Positions 61,593-64,000 of a DNA stretch of 64,000 nt are shown piece by piece. Numbering within the stretch: the first letter of the stretch is position 1; the number at the start of each line of letters is the position of its first letter. Below the pieces are notes generated by a model. That model was given only the letters and a program-made list of their open reading frames with translations, was not told the DNA's origin and searched no databases. Position numbers and translations under genes: made by a program. The stretch comes from Selenomonadales bacterium 4137-cl (GTDB lineage Bacteria; Bacillota; Negativicutes; Sporomusales; UBA7701): positions 62,001 through 126,000 of the forward strand of contig JAUOZS010000001.1 in NCBI GenBank assembly GCA_032334055.1, written 5' to 3'.

Positions 61593-62647
61593 GCGGGGTT
61601 TGGCTGGTAACGGGAGGCGCCGGTTTTATCGGCGGTAATTTTGTCCGTCTGGCGCTGCGCGAGGCCGGTGTGCGGATGGTGGTTCTCGACGCATTAACCT
61701 ACGCCGGCGATCTTGGCAGGATAGACGACTTGCTGGACGGTTCGCGGGTGGAGTTCGTTCGCGGCGATATACGCGACCCCGGGCTGGTGAGGGAGTTGTT
61801 CGCCCGTCACGAGGTTTCCAAGGTAATTCATTTCGCGGCCGAAACGCATGTCGACCGCTCGATAGACGGCCCTCGGGATTTTATTTCGACAAATATCGAA
61901 GGCACGGTGAATCTGCTGGAGGCGGCGCGGGCGGCCTGGCGGGACGACGGCGACAAGGTTTTCCTGCATGTGTCGACCGACGAGGTGTTCGGCGCTTTGG
62001 GCCTCGATGACGCCCCTTTCGATGAAGGCTCCCCCTACAGGCCGAACAGCCCGTACGCGGCCACCAAGGCGGCGGCCGACCATATCGTCAGGGCCTGGCG
62101 CAATACATATGGACTGCCGGCCATCGTAACCAATTGTTCTAATAACTACGGGGCCTGGCAGCATCCCGAAAAGCTTGTGCCGCTAATCATTCTGAATGCC
62201 TGGGAGGGAAGAGAGCTGCCGATATACGGGGACGGGCTTCAGGTTCGCGACTGGCTGCATGTCGAGGATCACTGCGAGGCGCTGCTGGCGGTGGCGACGA
62301 GAGGCAGGCCGGGAGAAACCTACGTCATCGGCGGCGCCGCCGAAAGGAGCAACCTCGATATCGTCCATGCGATCTGCGACTGTGTCGACAGGCTGAAAGG
62401 CGACGGCACGGCCTCGCGCGCGTTGATCAGACATGTGGCAGACCGGCCGGGGCACGACCGCCGGTATGCGATAAATTTCGCGAAGATCGCGCGGGAGCTA
62501 GGCTGGCGGCCGCGCCACGCTCCGGAAGCCGCCCTGCCGGAGGTCGTGCGGTGGTATGTCGGCAACAAGGGCTGGGTAGACCGGGTGCGTTCGGGGGAAT
62601 ACCAGGAGTATTACCAAAACCGCTACGGCGCACCGCTGCAAGTATGA
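61589..62647 (+). CDS. rfbB: dTDP-glucose 4,6-dehydratase (second copy)
   Basis: 352 residues, extended SDR with GGAGFIGGNFVR, AAETHVDRSIDG, STDEVFGALG and catalytic YAATK. It makes dTDP-4-keto-6-deoxyglucose. Diverged from the copy at 29692. The genes after it (WbqC, NeuD-like) are not rhamnose genes, so this branch may lead to an amino or acylated deoxysugar. ATGA overlaps on both sides. Confidence 0.95.
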   Translation: MSGVWLVTGGAGFIGGNFVRLALREAGVRMVVLDALTYAGDLGRIDDLLDGSRVEFVRGDIRDPGLVRELFARHEVSKVIHFAAETHVDRSIDGPRDFISTNIEGTVNLLEAARAAWRDDGDKVFLHVSTDEVFGALGLDDAPFDEGSPYRPNSPYAATKAAADHIVRAWRNTYGLPAIVTNCSNNYGAWQHPEKLVPLIILNAWEGRELPIYGDGLQVRDWLHVEDHCEALLAVATRGRPGETYVIGGAAERSNLDIVHAICDCVDRLKGDGTASRALIRHVADRPGHDRRYAINFAKIARELGWRPRHAPEAALPEVVRWYVGNKGWVDRVRSGEYQEYYQNRYGAPLQV

Positions 62648-63360
62648 GAAAGATCGCCATTTCGCAGTCCAACTATATTCCCTGGAAAGGCTACTTCGAT
62701 TTAATCAGCCGGGTGGATGAGTTCATTCTGTTCGACAGTGTCCAATATACCCGGCGGGACTGGCGGAACCGGAATCAGGTCCTAAGTCCGCAGGGGTTGC
62801 TCTGGCTTACCGTTCCGGTGGAGACCAAGGGGAATTATCACCGGAAGATTTGCGAAGTCCGGGTTTGCGACGCCGGTTGGGCCGAGAAGCACTGGTCGAC
62901 GCTCCGGCATTGCTACGCGCGGGCGCCGTACTTCAGCGAAGTGGCCGGTCCTGTCCGCGAGGCCTATGAGCGCTGTGGGGACGTTTCGTCCCTGAGCAGG
63001 GTCAATTATATTTTTCTCAAAACCATTTGCGATTTGCTGGCAATAACGACCAAGCTGAGTTGGTCGACGGATTACGACCTTATCGACGGCAAGTCGGAGC
63101 GGTTGCTCCATTTGTGCGAACAGGCGGGAGCGGACGCTTATCTGTCAGGGCCGGCCGCACGCGCTTACCTGGATGAGGCGCTGTTCCAGGAGAAGGGAAT
63201 CGCGGTGGAATGGATGAGTTACGACGGATATCCGGATTATCCGCAGATTAACTCGTCGGCCTGCGTTCATACTGTCAGTGTTTTGGATCTGCTTTTTAAT
63301 GTGGGCATCAGCGGGGCGAGGGCCCATGTGGGGCGAAATACGGCCCGGAAGGGGTGCTGA
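62644..63360 (+). CDS. WbqC-family protein
   Basis: 238 residues from the ATG at 62644, which overlaps the dehydratase stop. It begins KIAISQSNYIPWKGYFDLI and contains DEFILFDSVQYTRRDWRNRNQ and DAYLSGPAARAYLDEALF, both diagnostic of the WbqC-like family found in O-antigen and glycan clusters. Proposed roles include ligation or amination in nucleotide-sugar synthesis, not firmly established. Confidence 0.93.
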   Translation: MRKIAISQSNYIPWKGYFDLISRVDEFILFDSVQYTRRDWRNRNQVLSPQGLLWLTVPVETKGNYHRKICEVRVCDAGWAEKHWSTLRHCYARAPYFSEVAGPVREAYERCGDVSSLSRVNYIFLKTICDLLAITTKLSWSTDYDLIDGKSERLLHLCEQAGADAYLSGPAARAYLDEALFQEKGIAVEWMSYDGYPDYPQINSSACVHTVSVLDLLFNVGISGARAHVGRNTARKGC

Positions 63361-63361
63361 C

Positions 63362-64000
63362 GTGGCGGGAATCGTTATTTTCGGGACAGAGGCGATGGCT
63401 GATTTTGTCTATGCCAGTTTGATGGATGACGCGTCTTTCGCCCACCGGATTGCCGGGTTTACGGTCGATAAGGCTTATATGAAGGACGGGCTGAAGTTCG
63501 GCCTGCCTGTTGTGCCGTTCGAAGAGGTTGAGCGGCGGTTTCCGCCGGACGATAATTTGATGATAGTGGCGGTAGGCTATTCCGGCCTGAATTCCGTCCG
63601 TGCCCAAAAGTGTTTGCAGGCCAGGGAGAAGGGCTATAAGCTTTATTCGCATGTCTGCTCGGGGACGAAGCTGCCTTCGAGCGTTAAGGTGGGAGAGAAT
63701 TGCTTTGTCGCCGACGGCGTGTCGCTGCAGCCGTTTGCCGTCATCGGCGACAACACGTTCGTTTTCGGCGGGGCCGCGGTCGGCCATCACGCGGTCGTCG
63801 GCGCCAACTGCTGGATAACATCGGGGACAGTTGTCGGCGGGAATTCGACTGTCGGCGATAACGGCTTCTTGGGTCTCAACTCGACGATTGTCGACGGGAT
63901 AGCGGTCGGGCGCGATAATTTCATCGGCGCGGGAGCGGTGGTTTCGAGGTCTTCCGGCGACGGCGAGGTCTATTTGTCTGCTCCGGCGGTGAAGCACCGC
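63362..64000 (+). CDS. NeuD-like sugar O-acyltransferase (3' end outside window)
   Basis: 213 codons visible, starting with GTG at 63362 behind AAGGGG and one base after the WbqC stop; no stop before the window edge. The N-terminal part (about 1-95) resembles the NeuD nucleotide-binding region (GIVIFGTEAMADFVY). From about residue 100 the hexapeptide repeats of a left-handed beta-helix appear (VKVGENCFVADGVSLQP, VVGANCWITSGTVVGGN, GLNSTIVDGIAVGRDN). It probably acetylates a sugar made by this cluster. Confidence 0.88.
   Translation, partial: MAGIVIFGTEAMADFVYASLMDDASFAHRIAGFTVDKAYMKDGLKFGLPVVPFEEVERRFPPDDNLMIVAVGYSGLNSVRAQKCLQAREKGYKLYSHVCSGTKLPSSVKVGENCFVADGVSLQPFAVIGDNTFVFGGAAVGHHAVVGANCWITSGTVVGGNSTVGDNGFLGLNSTIVDGIAVGRDNFIGAGAVVSRSSGDGEVYLSAPAVKHR

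Overview
The window is about 64 kb of GC-rich DNA, most likely from a spore-forming, outer-membrane-bearing Firmicute (Negativicutes, Sporomusaceae-like). Two things point there. First, autotransporters with C-terminal beta-barrels ending in Phe, and their O-heptosyltransferases, require an outer membrane. Second, collagen-like proteins with BclA/BclB-type (exosporium) domains, preceded by sigma-K-like promoters, indicate endospores. The assignment is inference; no rRNA or tRNA gene was seen.

Layout. (1) 1-19.9 kb: a LytS/LytTR two-component pair; a heptosyltransferase plus AIDA-type autotransporter; a NarL-type two-component pair; a small receiver-like protein; and a second heptosyltransferase plus giant autotransporter. 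A similar micro-ORF follows each autotransporter. (2) 19.8-23.2 kb: a thiol/electrophile-type MerR regulator. Three near-identical MerR promoters (19-bp spacers) serve merR, a DUF362 ferredoxin-cupin operon and a flavodoxin-lipoprotein operon. (3) 23.4-40.3 kb: a spore-surface glycoprotein locus with gmd, a glycosyltransferase resembling animal procollagen galactosyltransferase, three collagen-like proteins, a six-gene dTDP-rhamnose/glycosyltransferase operon and a TPR glycosyltransferase. Three promoters share the exact architecture CAC-N17-CATAnnnTA. (4) 40.8-53.6 kb: MarR, three chemoreceptors, a CheA-CheW-CheW-REC hybrid kinase, a REC-REC-STAS protein and a REC-GGDEF diguanylate cyclase, which looks like a chemosensory pathway with c-di-GMP output. 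(5) 53.7-60.5 kb: a sigma-54 activator with a sigma-54-type promoter, an unrecognised protein, a soluble chemoreceptor-like protein, an MFS transporter, a P-type ATPase remnant and a ClC channel. (6) 60.8-64 kb: a second nucleotide-sugar cluster (RmlA-like, RmlB, WbqC, NeuD-like acyltransferase) that runs off the window.

How it works together. Much of the window builds and decorates cell surfaces. In vegetative cells, heptosyltransferases glycosylate repeat-rich autotransporters under dedicated sensors. In sporulating mother cells, sigma-K-type promoters would coordinate collagen-like proteins with sugar-nucleotide supply and glycosyltransferases. The standout candidate is a collagen-like protein set encoded beside a COLGALT-like glycosyltransferase.
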